Assembly: GCA_014607495.2 (NCBI GenBank)
Contig: CP053163.1
Span: 9,342,716-9,406,715 of the forward strand
Origin: Carposina sasakii
Lineage: Eukaryota > Arthropoda > Insecta > Lepidoptera > Carposinidae
Length of the DNA: 64,000 nucleotides
Direction of reading: 5' to 3'
Positions 35,311 through 46,559 of the stretch are shown piece by piece. Within the stretch, counting starts at the first letter, position 1; each line of letters starts with the position of its first letter. Both the position numbers and the translations under genes were made by a program. The notes beneath the pieces are model-generated. The model saw only the letters and a list, made by a program, of their open reading frames with translations, had not been told where the DNA came from and did no database searches.

Positions 35311-35760
35311 CTAGATGACACCCGCGACTCCGTTCGCGTGGACTACAGAAAAAACAAAATGTCGAAATTATCCGGGATAAAAACATTTTCCCGTGATAAA
35401 AAGTAGCCTATATGTTAAGTGGGGCCTGTCGGAATATACAGGGTGTTTGTGACAGCCAGGCAAATATTGATACCATGACTTCAGACCATGATTCTGAGCC
35501 GGAAAACACTGAAAATTTTCGCAGGAAAATTCCAAAAATTTCCGACATTTATTAGATATTATTTCTGAAAACAGCATCGAAATCGGTTCAGCAGTTTCTG
35601 AGATTAGCGTGCACAGACACACAGACAAACCGACAAACAGACATAAATTCCATAAATCATTATTTTGGATACTATTGCTTTGATAAAGGTCTCCTATAAT
35701 ATTTTTTCTCATATATCTTCCATGTACAGACAGCGATTTGTTACATTTTTATGTAATAGA
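35311..35760 (-). mobile_element. Helitron, reverse, carrying a MITE fragment
   Basis: Begins with CTAG at 35311. A TACAGGGTG-type MITE piece (35437-35560), related to 53584-53821, is inserted in its body. It lies tandem to the 34871 copy. Confidence 0.72.
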
Positions 35761-36033
35761 AGATATTAAAAAATACAAAGTAGTAAAAAGTTCTGAGTGC
35801 CATTAAATAGGAAAGGTTTCACTTGGCGCCCTTTACGTAACTATCACTTTACAGATTACTCTCTATATTATTAACCACATCAATCCCAAACAATCAGCAG
35901 CTTCCAGCAGCTCCTAGATATATTTATACGTTTCACAGAATAGCTCCCATGCCATGACCGACTTTTTATATAAACTTATCTATCTAATAGCGTATATTTA
36001 ATTTTTCCATAAGATTTATGGGAGGCAGGTTTT

Positions 36034-36174
36034 TTTTCAGTTAGTCAATACAGCCTATCTAAAGTATTATACTGTCATTCTCTAAAACTCGATCAATATA
36101 GAGACAGCATCAACAGAAGTTTATCCCTCAGATAGGCTATCTTAGCATTGGAAAAATCGGCCCATAATCATAGG
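36034..36174. repeat. small MITE family W, second copy
   Basis: Shares CTGTCATTCTCTAAAACTCG and TAGAGACAGCATCAAC with 33896-34010 and ends TTGGAAAAATCGGCCC, the complement of that copy's start. Confidence 0.5.
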
Positions 36175-36610
36175 CTCTAGACATTTCATTTTATATTCTC
36201 TACAGTAGCAGGTAATGAGAAAAAAGACAGGATAAATTACTACCTAACTTTTTAAACAGGCATGAATTTAACAACCATTCGTACCCAAAGAAAGAGAGAA
36301 AACTTTAGGCTAAATTTCTTTATAATAAGAGCAGTAATGACCAGGGTGGCAGTGATTAGTCCGGAACAAAGGCGCGGGATGGTCGGATCGCGTGACCTCT
36401 GCTAACTTACTGCGCGCCTGGTACTTATGCTGCGTAGATACGTAATGTATTTAATTTTTGAGTTGGTTTTTATTAGCTTCACTTGTTTGGGCTTGTCCCA
36501 AATTTTGTTGAACATGAGAATTCAGAGTTAGGTACTTGCAATTACTTGATGGAGATGATTTCGCAGATAATGATTCCATATAATGTGTACGAAATGTCGA
36601 ATTGTTGTAC

Positions 36611-36985
36611 TATGAAGGGTATTTTTTTGTGGCCACCATTAACGAAGGGTAACGTACTCTATACATCAAATAAAGTAAGTTATATATAATAAAACAAATA
36701 AAAATGCTGGGAAAAAAAAAATTTTACTTGCTCGGGCGAAATTTATAGTGTCTAGTTTATGTTAGTTCTTTTATACACAGATATTAATTATTTCTCGTGA
36801 AAAAATCTAGCTACGCGCGACTATGTGCATTTATGCAGAAAAACGCTGTCTATTTAGTCAACTTTGGACCCTAATATTTTGGAAACCAGACACTTCCCAG
36901 GTATGCTTCCATGGAGAAAAATGATCGTGATGATGAGGAGATTCCGTAGTTTTCGGAAACGTTGACGATCAAAAATCATTCTGTA
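36611..36985 (+). mobile_element. MITE family X, worn ends
   Basis: Body matches 25320-25705. The left end is mutated (TATGAAGGGT) and the right reads TCATTCTGTA followed by TA. Confidence 0.75.
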
Positions 36986-37577
36986 TAACATAGACATTAT
37001 ATGTGGAAATAACGACAACTTAACCTTGTTTGTTTGGTTAACAAAAATGAAATCATTTTTAAGACATATACAAAAGAAATTAATTTCTATCTCTTTTTGA
37101 TTATAGATTGTATTCTAGGTATGTATTATTTCGGTTCTATAGATACATGCAACACGCAAGAGCCAGTATCTACAACCTACCTGATCAATATCCAAAGAAA
37201 TATTAAACGTAAATATCATACAGACATTTATTTGTGAATATATAAATCCGTGTACCTATAGGGAATAGGTATAAGGGAGAATGTACACGAGCGTCGAGAG
37301 CAGATGGCCCGAGTGCATTCAGTCGGAAACCTGATACGAATAGCAACCGAACGAACATGTGTAAAACTAGTAAAAGACACGGTGTTACAGTCCCACGAAT
37401 TTTCGTCGAAATACATAAAATAAATGAAACAGTGCTTTGTTTACGAAGACGCTAGCGCCAATGTCACGGGGCGTCTTAACTTAAATGAAGTTCAGCTTCG
37501 GTATAAATATTCGGAATAAAGATTTACTACCGAAGTCACGTTAAGTCGGGGATTTTTGTGCTATAAGGAAATTGAAA

Positions 37578-37680
37578 AGAAAATGGTCAGAAGTGGCACC
37601 ATGGGGTTCTATCGGCCCTTGGTGCTCTGCCTACACCGTAAGGGATAAAGGCGTGATTATATGTATGTATGTATATGTGT
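37578..37680 (+). repeat. SINE family E, 3' half
   Basis: Matches the 721-884 copy from GGTCAGAAGTGGCACCATG to the (TATG)n tail. Confidence 0.68.
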
Positions 37681-37761
37681 GTATGAATATATGACAAGCT
37701 GCAAGACAAAAATAAATATATTTTGCTATATTTGAAATGTATTTCTAACTCCTATGCTAAT

Positions 37762-38440
37762 ACGTGGTGTCACTAGAATTAGATCACCTGCATCTTCTTC
37801 CGTGCATGTCGTAAGAGTCGAATTAAGAATTTAGGCGCTTTCTCTTTGAATTGCCCGCTCTTTTCTTCGTCGCCGAACGCGGGCCCTGTGTGCTTTCGCC
37901 CCACCACGCTAGCAGTTGCCCAACCATCGCGGTACCGACTAAGAGTACCCAATAAGAGTGCCTGTACCCTAAAAGTGGACTATAGTGAACTGTGAACCTA
38001 AACCCTACGATAAATTCCGCGCGGAAAGAAGAGAAAACACTCTTCGACATTACTTCATAAATTTCCCGTCGGCCCAGCACCTCTGCGGCCGATTGGTGTA
38101 ATAGGGAGTGACCCTGCCTGCGACGCCATAGGTCCTGGGTTCGAATCCTGGTAGGTGCAAACATTGATGTAATGAATATTAATGTTTGTTTCCGAGTCAT
38201 GGATGTTTCTATACTTATCTATGTATTTATATACCCACGACACATGACCTTATGGATCTTAATGTGGGACTAAGTTAATGTGTGTGAAGTGTGTGACTAT
38301 TTATTATTATTTTACCTAAATCCCTAAACACTCTGAGTTAGCAACTTGTGACTGATCTTTCAACAACTATCCCCTCTATGCTAATGTAGGAGAGGAAGAT
38401 CTTCTTCGAGATCCAGCAGTTCTGGCTACCCCGTGGGAAA
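37762..38440 (+). repeat. SINE-like family D split by a tRNA-like SINE
   Basis: The 5' part (37762-37848) and 3' part (about 38330-38440) of one family D copy enclose a foreign 480-bp block. That block contains the tRNA-like SINE at 38082-38310. Confidence 0.55.
38082..38310 (+). mobile_element. tRNA-like SINE, plus-strand copy
   Basis: Same head, B-box (GGTTCGAATCC) and body as the copy at 7430-7727, ending in a TTATTATTATT tail. It sits inside a split family D repeat. The GC-rich 230 bp just upstream (37849-38081) is of unknown origin. Confidence 0.8.
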
Positions 38441-39445
38441 ACAGCCGCAAAAAGTATAGGTATATAAGGTCTTACCAGAAGGAGCAACGATCTTTTGGGA
38501 TGCGGCATAATCATACACAAGAAACATAATGTGAATAATTTAAAGAAAATGTTCACTCTAGTTTAGTTTTTTATTATCTCATACAAAACTTTTAATATTT
38601 TTCTCAAAGATCCTGTATAACTGTCACGTAAACTCACACAACGACACACGCATAGTAAACTAAGGACGCTGCTGCCCCCGCGCTGCCACGTCTACATTAA
38701 CACTACAGCACGCATAGATCGTGAAGGTTGCACACACATACGTCCGCTTTTCTCTGCCTGCGTATTTAATGCACCGCGCTAATTACAGCATGATTTTTTT
38801 GTATTAAAAGAATGAAGTTTATTTTAATGTTTTCTCGAAAACTAGCTAGTTAATTTAGATTATTTTTTGATTAAAGGTTATATTATTTATTTACAGATAC
38901 GTCTTAGAAAGATAATCACTACTTTTTGGTAGAACTTATCTTGAAATCATCAACGGCTATTTTTCCCTCGAGGGAATTCGGAATAAAGATTGTAATACTT
39001 TGTTTTTTTAAGAGTTCAGTATGATTCAGGTTAATTCATACTCACAATCTCTAAAAACGCGACATAGATATACCTGCAAAGTAAACAGCTTTAACTCGAA
39101 AATCTAATTTTCTCTTCCAAATTGATATTAACGTCGTTTTTTATTTGCATTACCCGATTGTATAAAGGCATGAGGAATTTCATAAATTACGTTTTCTTCA
39201 CCACTTGAGTAGATATTTTTACAAGGAAAACGAGAATATAGCAGAGGATTAAAATGAAAGGATAAAAGTTGAGATTCGCGTACGTTTGAAGATGTATTGC
39301 GATGTCGAGGATCGCTTTTTGGAGCTAACATAATAAACATGGGTACAGCCGCGTCATCAAATGGAAGAACTTGTATGACTAATGTTTTTAAATTACATTT
39401 TATACAGTTATATTTTATTGCTTGTATTAAGAACTAATTACACTA
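38441..39445. other. no recognisable feature
   Basis: AT-rich DNA with chance ORFs only. Confidence 0.55.
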
Positions 39446-40166
39446 TACAGGATGTTTTTTGTGGCCACCATTAACGAAGGGTATATACTCTATATATCAA
39501 ATAAAATAAGTTTATACAAAAAAAATGCTAGGAAAAAAAATATTAAAAAAATAATAAAAAATAAAATAATTACTTGATCGGGCGAAATTTATAGTGTCTA
39601 GTGTTTATTTTAGTTTTTTTTTTATAGACAGATATTAATTATTTCTCGTGAAAAATCTTGCTACGCGCGTCTATGTGCATTTAATCAGAAAAACTGAGTC
39701 TATTTACTCAACTTTGGACCTTTGGTATATACTCTATATATCAAATAAAGTAAGTTTATACAAAAAAAATGCTAGGAAAAAAATAAATAAATAAATAAAA
39801 TAAAATAATTACTTGATCGGGCGAAATTTATAGTGTCTAGTGTTTATTTTAGTTTTTCTTTATAGACAGATATTAATTATTTCTCGTGAAAAATCTTGCT
39901 ACGCGCGTCTATGTGCATTTATGCAGAAAAACTGAGTCTATTTACTCAACTTTGGACCCTAATATTTTAGAAACCAGACACTTTCCAGGTATGCTTCCAT
40001 GGAGAAAAATGATCGTGATGATGCGGAGATTCCGTAGTTTTCTGGAACGTTGACGACCAAAAATTACCCATTTTTTTTCCTAGCATTTTTTTGGCATAAA
40101 CTTACTTTATTTCTTGTATAGAATACGTACCCTTAGTTAAAGGTGGCCACAAAAAAACACCCTGTA
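39446..40166 (+). mobile_element. MITE family X, compound copy
   Basis: A 721-bp composite: the 5' two thirds is present twice in tandem (39480-39720 and 39724-39955), followed by the normal 3' part and then a reversed left end (40067-40166) ending CACCCTGTA. Confidence 0.75.
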
Positions 40167-40359
40167 TTGTTATGGCACTATTTGCAAATTTAGTTCGTAA
40201 CACTATAATATTTTCTCTTCTTTGTGATGCGCCATTTCACGAATATTTTGCTTACAAAATATTTTTTTATTTACCAAAGCAATCAGTAATCTTTCATATA
40301 TCCTTATGAAATGGACCTTATAAAGCTCTATTAATCTATATATCTATATATATATATAT

Positions 40360-40672
40360 ATATAATAAAAATGTAACGGATCGCTGTTTGTACATGGAAG
40401 ATATATAAGAAAAAATATCATGGAATACTTTTATCAACGCAATAGCACCCAAAACAATGATTTTTGGAATTTTTGTCTGTTTGTCTGTGCGTTTGTGCAC
40501 GCTAATCTCAGAAACGGCTGAACCGATTTCGATGCAGTTTTCAGGAATATATTGTGACAGGTCCCACTTAACATATAGGCTACTTTTTATTCTGGGAAAA
40601 TGTTTTTATCCCGGATAATTTCGATTTTTTTTTTCTGTAGTCCACGCGGACGGAGTCGCGGGCGTCCACTAG
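40360..40672 (+). mobile_element. Helitron, plus strand
   Basis: The body contains GTAACGGATCGCTGTTTG and ACGGCTGAACCGATTTCGAT and ends GGGCGTCCACTAG before T. A TA repeat precedes it. Confidence 0.75.
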
Positions 40673-40959
40673 TACAAAAAAAATTCCTCTTTTTTATTAA
40701 TTACTTTTATAAAATTATTAATAAAGAAATGGAAAAAATTCTTCACCTAGGTGGGAATTTATTCAAAACTGTACATTCACAAGGAAAAGGGTGATTTTTT
40801 TCCGGAGATGGGTTACGTTTGATATGGTTACATCGCATTTATTTTTGCTCACTTAAATATTTAATTTAGAATCCCATGCTTTTACAAATTTCTGTTTTAG
40901 GGTACCGTCGTATTTTATGAAAAATAAACCCTTTTCATAAGGAAAGATTCACCATCTCC

Positions 40960-41270
40960 AACTATTTGCCTTTCGTTAAATTAAGACCTTTAGACAGAAA
41001 TCGGGGGGCATGGCAGTGCGCCCCCGCCAAGTCGAACGCGAAGCAAACACTGCCGCACCATCCTTTACTGGAACCATTTCGCCGCATTTTCAGGCCCCTA
41101 TTTGAGAACCTCTGGATAAGATCAGAACGCAGAAATTTTTGTCATCCAGTAAGCTATAATCACATATTTAAAATCCAAAATTTCAAGTCTGTAGGTCATT
41201 TAGTTCCGAAGTTAAGCGAAAGCAAAATTTCGCATTTATGACAGACACTCACTCACTCACTCATGATTAT
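40960..41270 (+). repeat. unclassified GC-richer block with (ACTC)n
   Basis: A moderately GC-rich block open in one frame (40966-41241), ending in an (ACTC)n run at 41247-41264. The peptide has no recognisable domain, and the block looks like a dispersed repeat. Confidence 0.3.
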
Positions 41271-41588
41271 CAAAATATAACTAGTACTTCCCATAAACTC
41301 AGAGAGCTGAAATTTGGTAAAGAGTTAGGGTTTAATGGCCATGTAAAGGGAAAACTATAAAATCTAGGATAATCGAAGATCTGGAGTACCTGGTGACCCT
41401 GATTAGAAAACACAAGAACCCAACCAAACTAGATTACAGATCGACATACCGCCTTTACAAAAAATATTCAACTTAGTGGGCCGCTTTATTTGATGTCAAA
41501 AATCGAAGGTTTGGAGTATCTGATGAAGAACCCTCAGCTGGTCTCAGCTGTATTAGAGATATGGTAATGCCCCCTTCTACTATTGGTA

Positions 41589-41858
41589 GCATGTATTCGC
41601 CGCGTGGTGCCAGCAGAGTAGAATTCGTACCACCCCATATCTGCCCGTGGGTATCGTACGAGGCGATTAAGGGTTTCCGGGAGGTGGGCAGCAGCGATTA
41701 CCGTGTTGACAATATAGTCCAAAATACAAACTACGGTCACCAACCTGCCTGCCCAGTATGGTGACTATGGGCAAATACCCCCCCATGGCAGTCTTGTGGC
41801 GTGCCCTGGGGGAGGCCTTCGTCCAGCAGTGGACTGCAATAGGCTAATGATGATGATG
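41589..41858 (+). mobile_element. SINE family C, complete copy
   Basis: About 270 bp, ending in a (GAT)n-like tail. It is flanked by a perfect 10-bp duplication ACTATTGGTA (41579-41588 and 41859-41868). Confidence 0.85.
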
Positions 41859-42016
41859 ACTATTGGTACATAAAAAATCGACTGTCATTGCAAAAATCCA
41901 GCGTAGTGGGACACATCTTCTAATTTAATCTAGCCTATAGCGTCCCACTGCTGGGCGAATGCCTCCCCTTTTGCTTTTAATACGCATATAAATAAAATTA
42001 AAGGAAATAAATCAAT

Positions 42017-43414
42017 ATGCCCACGTTTCTACAAAAAGCCATAAAAGCCATATCAAGGGGCAAATCCCCTGGTCATGATGGCCTGAGTATTGAACACCTT
42101 CTGCACGCCGGCCCGCACTTGCCTAGAGCTCTCGCCATGTTTTACTCTTTTTGCGTGAGCCATTCATACTTGCCAGCTGACATGATGAGGACTGTGGTGG
42201 TGCCAATCGTGAAAAATAAAACGGGTGATGTAAGCGACAAAAGCAACTATAGGCCAATCTCACTGGCAACTATAATTGCTAAGGTATTTGACAGTTTGCT
42301 TGACTCCCAGTTAGATAGATACCTTACACTTTTTGATAACCAATTTGGGTTCAGGACAAAGCTCTCTACCGAAAGTGCTATTTTGAGTCTCAAGCGGACT
42401 ATCAAGTACTATGTGGACAGGCATACCCCGGTTTATGCATGTTTTCTTGATCTGTCAAAAGCATTTGACCTGGTAAGTTATGACATCTTGTGGCAAAAAC
42501 TAAATGACATATCCATGCCTGTGGAACTAATTAATATCTTTAAATATTGGTACCACAACCAGGTAAATGTTGTGCGATGGGCGGAAACTTTTTCAGAGCC
42601 ATATGTGTTGGAGTGCGGAGTGAGGCAGGGGGGGTTGATCTCACCCAAGCTGTTTAACTTATATGTAAATGCGCTGATAGGAGAGCTCAGGGGCGCCCGT
42701 GTTGGCTGCTATATTGACGACATTTGTGTTAACAATATTAGCTATGCAGACGACATGGTGCTGCTGAGTGCTTCTGTTTGTGGTCTGGCAAAACTTATTA
42801 CAATTTGTGAGAAGTATGCCGCTGGACATGGCCTAAAGTATAACGAAAATAAAAGCGAATACATGGTATTTGAGGTCAAAAACAAATGTCTGCCTCATGT
42901 TCCACCAATAATGTTGAACGGGAATCCACTTAAGAGAGTATACGAGTTTAGATATTTAGGACATATTGTAACGTTTGACCTCAAAGACGGTGCAGACATC
43001 GAACGGGAACGCAGAGCACTGTCTGTGAGAGCCAATATGATTGCTCGGAGATTTGCACACTGTTCTACGGAGGCGAAGATTACATTGTTTGGTGCCTACT
43101 GTACAACATTCTATACAAGCAGTCTGTGGCTTGATTATACGCAAAAACAGTACAGTGCCCTGCGTGTTCAATATAACAACGCTTTCAGGATGCTGATGGG
43201 TCTGCCGCGGTACTGCAGTGCGTCAGGTATGTTCGCAGAGGCGCGGGTCGACTGCTTTTACACCATAATGCGTAAGCGATGTACTTCCCTGGCGTGCAGG
43301 GTCCGAGCTAGCCCCAACAGTATCCTGAGCATGTTTGCGAACCGTCTAGACTGTCCGTATCTGAGTCACTGTGCTATGACTCATTTGCAAATAAATTGTA
43401 GTGTCTCGAGGTAG
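42017..43414 (+). CDS. non-LTR retrotransposon reverse transcriptase (5'-truncated)
   Basis: This 465-codon frame is a LINE reverse transcriptase. It begins in the N-terminal RT blocks (RGKSPGHDGLSIEHL), then has NYRPISLATIIAKVFD, FLDLSKAFDLVSYDIL (first catalytic Asp), VRQGGLISPKLF, and the catalytic YADDM box at about residue 242, followed by the thumb region. There is no upstream endonuclease or ORF1, so the copy is 5'-truncated near 42000. The clade looks like CR1/L2/jockey-type but was not resolved. The frame is uninterrupted, suggesting a fairly young insertion. The ATG at 42017 is probably just an internal Met near the truncation point. Confidence 0.9.
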   Translation: MPTFLQKAIKAISRGKSPGHDGLSIEHLLHAGPHLPRALAMFYSFCVSHSYLPADMMRTVVVPIVKNKTGDVSDKSNYRPISLATIIAKVFDSLLDSQLDRYLTLFDNQFGFRTKLSTESAILSLKRTIKYYVDRHTPVYACFLDLSKAFDLVSYDILWQKLNDISMPVELINIFKYWYHNQVNVVRWAETFSEPYVLECGVRQGGLISPKLFNLYVNALIGELRGARVGCYIDDICVNNISYADDMVLLSASVCGLAKLITICEKYAAGHGLKYNENKSEYMVFEVKNKCLPHVPPIMLNGNPLKRVYEFRYLGHIVTFDLKDGADIERERRALSVRANMIARRFAHCSTEAKITLFGAYCTTFYTSSLWLDYTQKQYSALRVQYNNAFRMLMGLPRYCSASGMFAEARVDCFYTIMRKRCTSLACRVRASPNSILSMFANRLDCPYLSHCAMTHLQINCSVSR

Positions 43415-43630
43415 CCGAGTAGTAAATTATTATGTTACACAGTCAAGTATAATACTTGACTGTGTAACATAATAATTTAAAATGACAAATGTATTATCTA
43501 CTATCAAATTAATAAATTATTGCTACTAACATTAAAATATATGTGTTTATCTAATAATATAATTTGTAACTAACAAAAATGGGTCTTAGTTACCTGAATA
43601 AAGAATTTATTATTATTATATTATTATAAA
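43415..43630 (+). mobile_element. 3' UTR and TTA-rich tail of the LINE
   Basis: The UTR carries a perfect 28-bp inverted repeat (43423-43450 / 43452-43479, one-base loop) just after the stop. It ends in CTGAATAAAGAATTT followed by an imperfect (TTA)n tail, the usual ending of this LINE type. Confidence 0.75.
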
Positions 43631-43889
43631 AAGAAGTGAAATCCCACCAAAAACATTCTGTAAAAAACTAGCCAAGTCTCGATGGAGCTGCTTGTTTATC
43701 TCTAAAAAGTAATTAAATTAGACAAAGTCGTGCCAAGTGTAAGGTTTCTTACTGCGATTTCTTTATTATTATAGTTAATGTTGTGTAAGTAAAAACAGCA
43801 GATTTTTTTTCAATATTTCGGAGTTGGTCCCATAGTAAAGGTTGTTTATTTTTACCTACCTAGTTTTGTGTCAAAAGATAATCACTAAT

Positions 43890-44259
43890 TTTGAATAGAC
43901 GTTCCCGAAAACTATGGAATCTCCTCATCATCAAGATCATTTTTCTCCACGGAAGCTTACATGGGAAGTGTCTGGTTTCCAAAATATTAGGGTACAAAGT
44001 TGAGTAAATAGAATCTGTTTTTCTGCATAAATGCACATAGACGCGTGTAGCAAGATTTTTCACGAGAAATAATTAATATCTGTCTATGAAAAAACTAAAT
44101 ATACATAAACACTGGACACTATAAATTTGGCCCGACCAAGTAATTAATTATTTTTTTATTTACATCGTTTCCCAGCATTTTTTTTGGCATAAACTTACTT
44201 TATTTAATGTATAGAGTACGTACCCTTCGTTAAGGGTGGCAACGAAAAAACATTCTGTA
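43890..44259 (-). mobile_element. MITE family X, reverse
   Basis: Reverse copy from GACGTTCCCGAAAACT to ACATTCTGTA followed by TA; it lies just downstream of the LINE. Confidence 0.75.
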
Positions 44260-44340
44260 TATTGTATTCACTTAATATGATTCCTATGAATAGTTCCAGC
44301 TCCACCATTAGTTCCCGTTAGAACTATTGAGCGTCAGTCA

Positions 44341-44506
44341 TTATTTTTCCCGATAGTATGGAGAATTTTTAAATATCTCAGAAATTTTCATACAATCTTG
44401 AAAAATAAAAATGTGATTTCGAGTCTCCAATTTTGTAGATAGGTTCTCTATAGTGGGCTATTTACATAGCTTTTCGCTTAACATACCCTTTTTGTTACAC
44501 CCTGTA
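44341..44506. mobile_element. MITE family Y, right half
   Basis: Loop and right arm only, ending ACACCCTGTA. Confidence 0.75.
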
Positions 44507-45284
44507 TGTGCCTTTTATTAAAGGCACATACTCGTGCGTAGCTACATTACCCCTCCATTTCCATAAGATTTCGCTATATCAGTATTGTTCCCGTTATAAT
44601 GGGAAGAACAAATATACAAAGGTATATCTAGGTATATCCAGTAAGAATAAAATTTTGTTAAAGAAATCTTCATTTAAAAAAATCTGCAGAAATCCATCCA
44701 GTCCTGACTCTAAAACGAGCCTGCATTCTTCTCCTTACTCTCTTTACACGCGAGCGAGGTGCATATACATATACCTCAGATTTATTTATTTATTACAGCT
44801 CTGTGGACATCCAACAGCTATAAAACAATATAATATATTTTATAGCAACAAAAAAAACCAATTACAGGTTATCACATGTAACAATAACATACGTAGTTTT
44901 TAGAAATTCAATCATTATCTAATAGCAGTACTGCCTTAAAAATCTGTGAAAAGAGAACATTGACTTCGTGTGAATTTATATATGTACGAGTAGTACAAAA
45001 GCTGCGTCAGAACAACAACACCCGCTGCCCAACTCACCACTACTGTTTCGAATAGAAGAATTTACTGCTTACTTACTGCTTATGTGCCAGTCCAGTAATC
45101 GATATCCAGTTCATACGCCAGCTCATTCATTGCTTTGCTAGCCCTCCGAAGAAAAGCATTCTGTTGGTATTTCGTACGAACTCTGGGGAGAGAGATAGGA
45201 GGATAATAGCGCCCGAGATGAATGATATACAACCTATACACATTTATTTTTCTAAATAATAACTTTCCTGTGCTGATGCGGGGC

Positions 45285-45610
45285 TACACTAGAATACAAT
45301 TACAGCAGCATCACCTTCCACATGCACGGAGTCGACTAAGGAACTCAGGCATTCGCTCAGACGATAAGCTATAAAGGCTCGAGCAGACCGGATTGTAAAG
45401 TATGGAACTGTATAAGACAGGACACACCGCTTGACGTCTGCCCGTGCCTATACAGTTCCATATATTACAACTCAGAGGTACGTGTATACACATCCGGTGT
45501 ACTCGAGGCTTTAACCTGTTACTGATAATTTTTCCATCTATCCCTGCTATGCAAAACGTAGCTGTAGGACCTCCATTATGATCATGCAGTTCTGACCCCA
45601 CTATCTCGAG
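45285..45610 (+). repeat. SINE-like family D with nested foldback element
   Basis: The family D word GATAAGCTAGCAACTTGTCA is interrupted after GATAAGCT and resumes at ACCTGTTACTG. A 143-bp foldback fills the gap. Confidence 0.6.
45371..45513. mobile_element. small foldback MITE nested in family D
   Basis: Ends are TAAAGGCTCGAG and CTCGAGGCTTTA (inverted). Inner arms ATGGAACTGTATA / TATACAGTTCCAT also pair, so the whole unit folds back. Confidence 0.6.
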
Positions 45611-46289
45611 AACACAGCTCTGTAAATCTAAAGTTTAAGTGCGAGAGTGCTACCAGTGCTGCTTTAAGAGTTCATTATCCCAAGGAAACAGGTCTCGCAG
45701 CCAAAGCATAGCGAAGGTTGAGAAAACGTTTTCGAAACTAGTTCCTATGAGACACTCAGTCAATTTCCCGTTGAGTTTTACGATGTGCACGGGAAGATAT
45801 ACCTACCTATACAGCTGACGTATTATAGTGAAGCAGATCAACCTATACGAGATGCACTGAAGGCTTAGTCACAGGAAGTATTGTAAAGAGCCAAGAAATA
45901 TTTTTCCGTCGAGTTTGTAGTAGGTACTTATGGATTTTAGGAACTGAATTTGTATTAGTGTGGTTCCTAAAAAAAACTTGGCTTATTGTGGATACTCTTT
46001 GTTGTTAAACACCCATTAGACTTACTAGGCAGTTTTATAATATAATTGCGAGAGTAGTTGATGACGAAAACATGTGTCAAGATGTATCTTTTCTGTGTCT
46101 CCCTCTTCCTCTTACGATCTAGTCAATTTAAATGTCGTAGTGTCATTACGTTTTAGATCATTCGAGGTATGTAATGTAACCTATTTAATAAAACAGCAAG
46201 GCACTTTTTTATTAATATTTATTTATATCCCCTCTTCTGTCATTGCAATTATTTACAAAATATAAAATCAAGGTTTGAGATCAGCTTTT

Positions 46290-46545
46290 ATCCGACAAAT
46301 ACTGGACATCCGAAGTACATTTCATGGACGTCCAACAAATATATTTGACATTCAAAATATTTTTTTGGACGTCTGACAAATGAATAATAAAATTTTGAAT
46401 AATGATTGCCAGAATTATGCCCGATTGGGTGATGGACGTCCAACATATAACAGCAAATATTTGACAGATGTCCACAAAATTTGAAGATGGACATCTGACA
46501 AAATTTCGACGGACGTACAAAAAATGGCATACATCCGTCCATGTC
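46290..46545. repeat. cluster of degenerate GGACGTC(C/T) words
   Basis: At least eight variants of GGACGTCCAACAAA / GGACATCTGACAAA occur in both orientations within 250 bp (for example 46302, 46325, 46367, 46434, 46487). This is the source of the repeated Cys-Trp-Thr-Ser in chance ORFs. Confidence 0.6.
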
Positions 46546-46559
46546 CGTACAAATCGTTA

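Noticed and set aside
38083..38155. True tRNA gene with perfect B-box
   Set aside because: The same sequence continues into a SINE body also found at 7430-7727.
46281..46542. Two overlapping 80-codon minus-strand ORFs
   Set aside because: They translate the repeated GGACGTC words in two frames.
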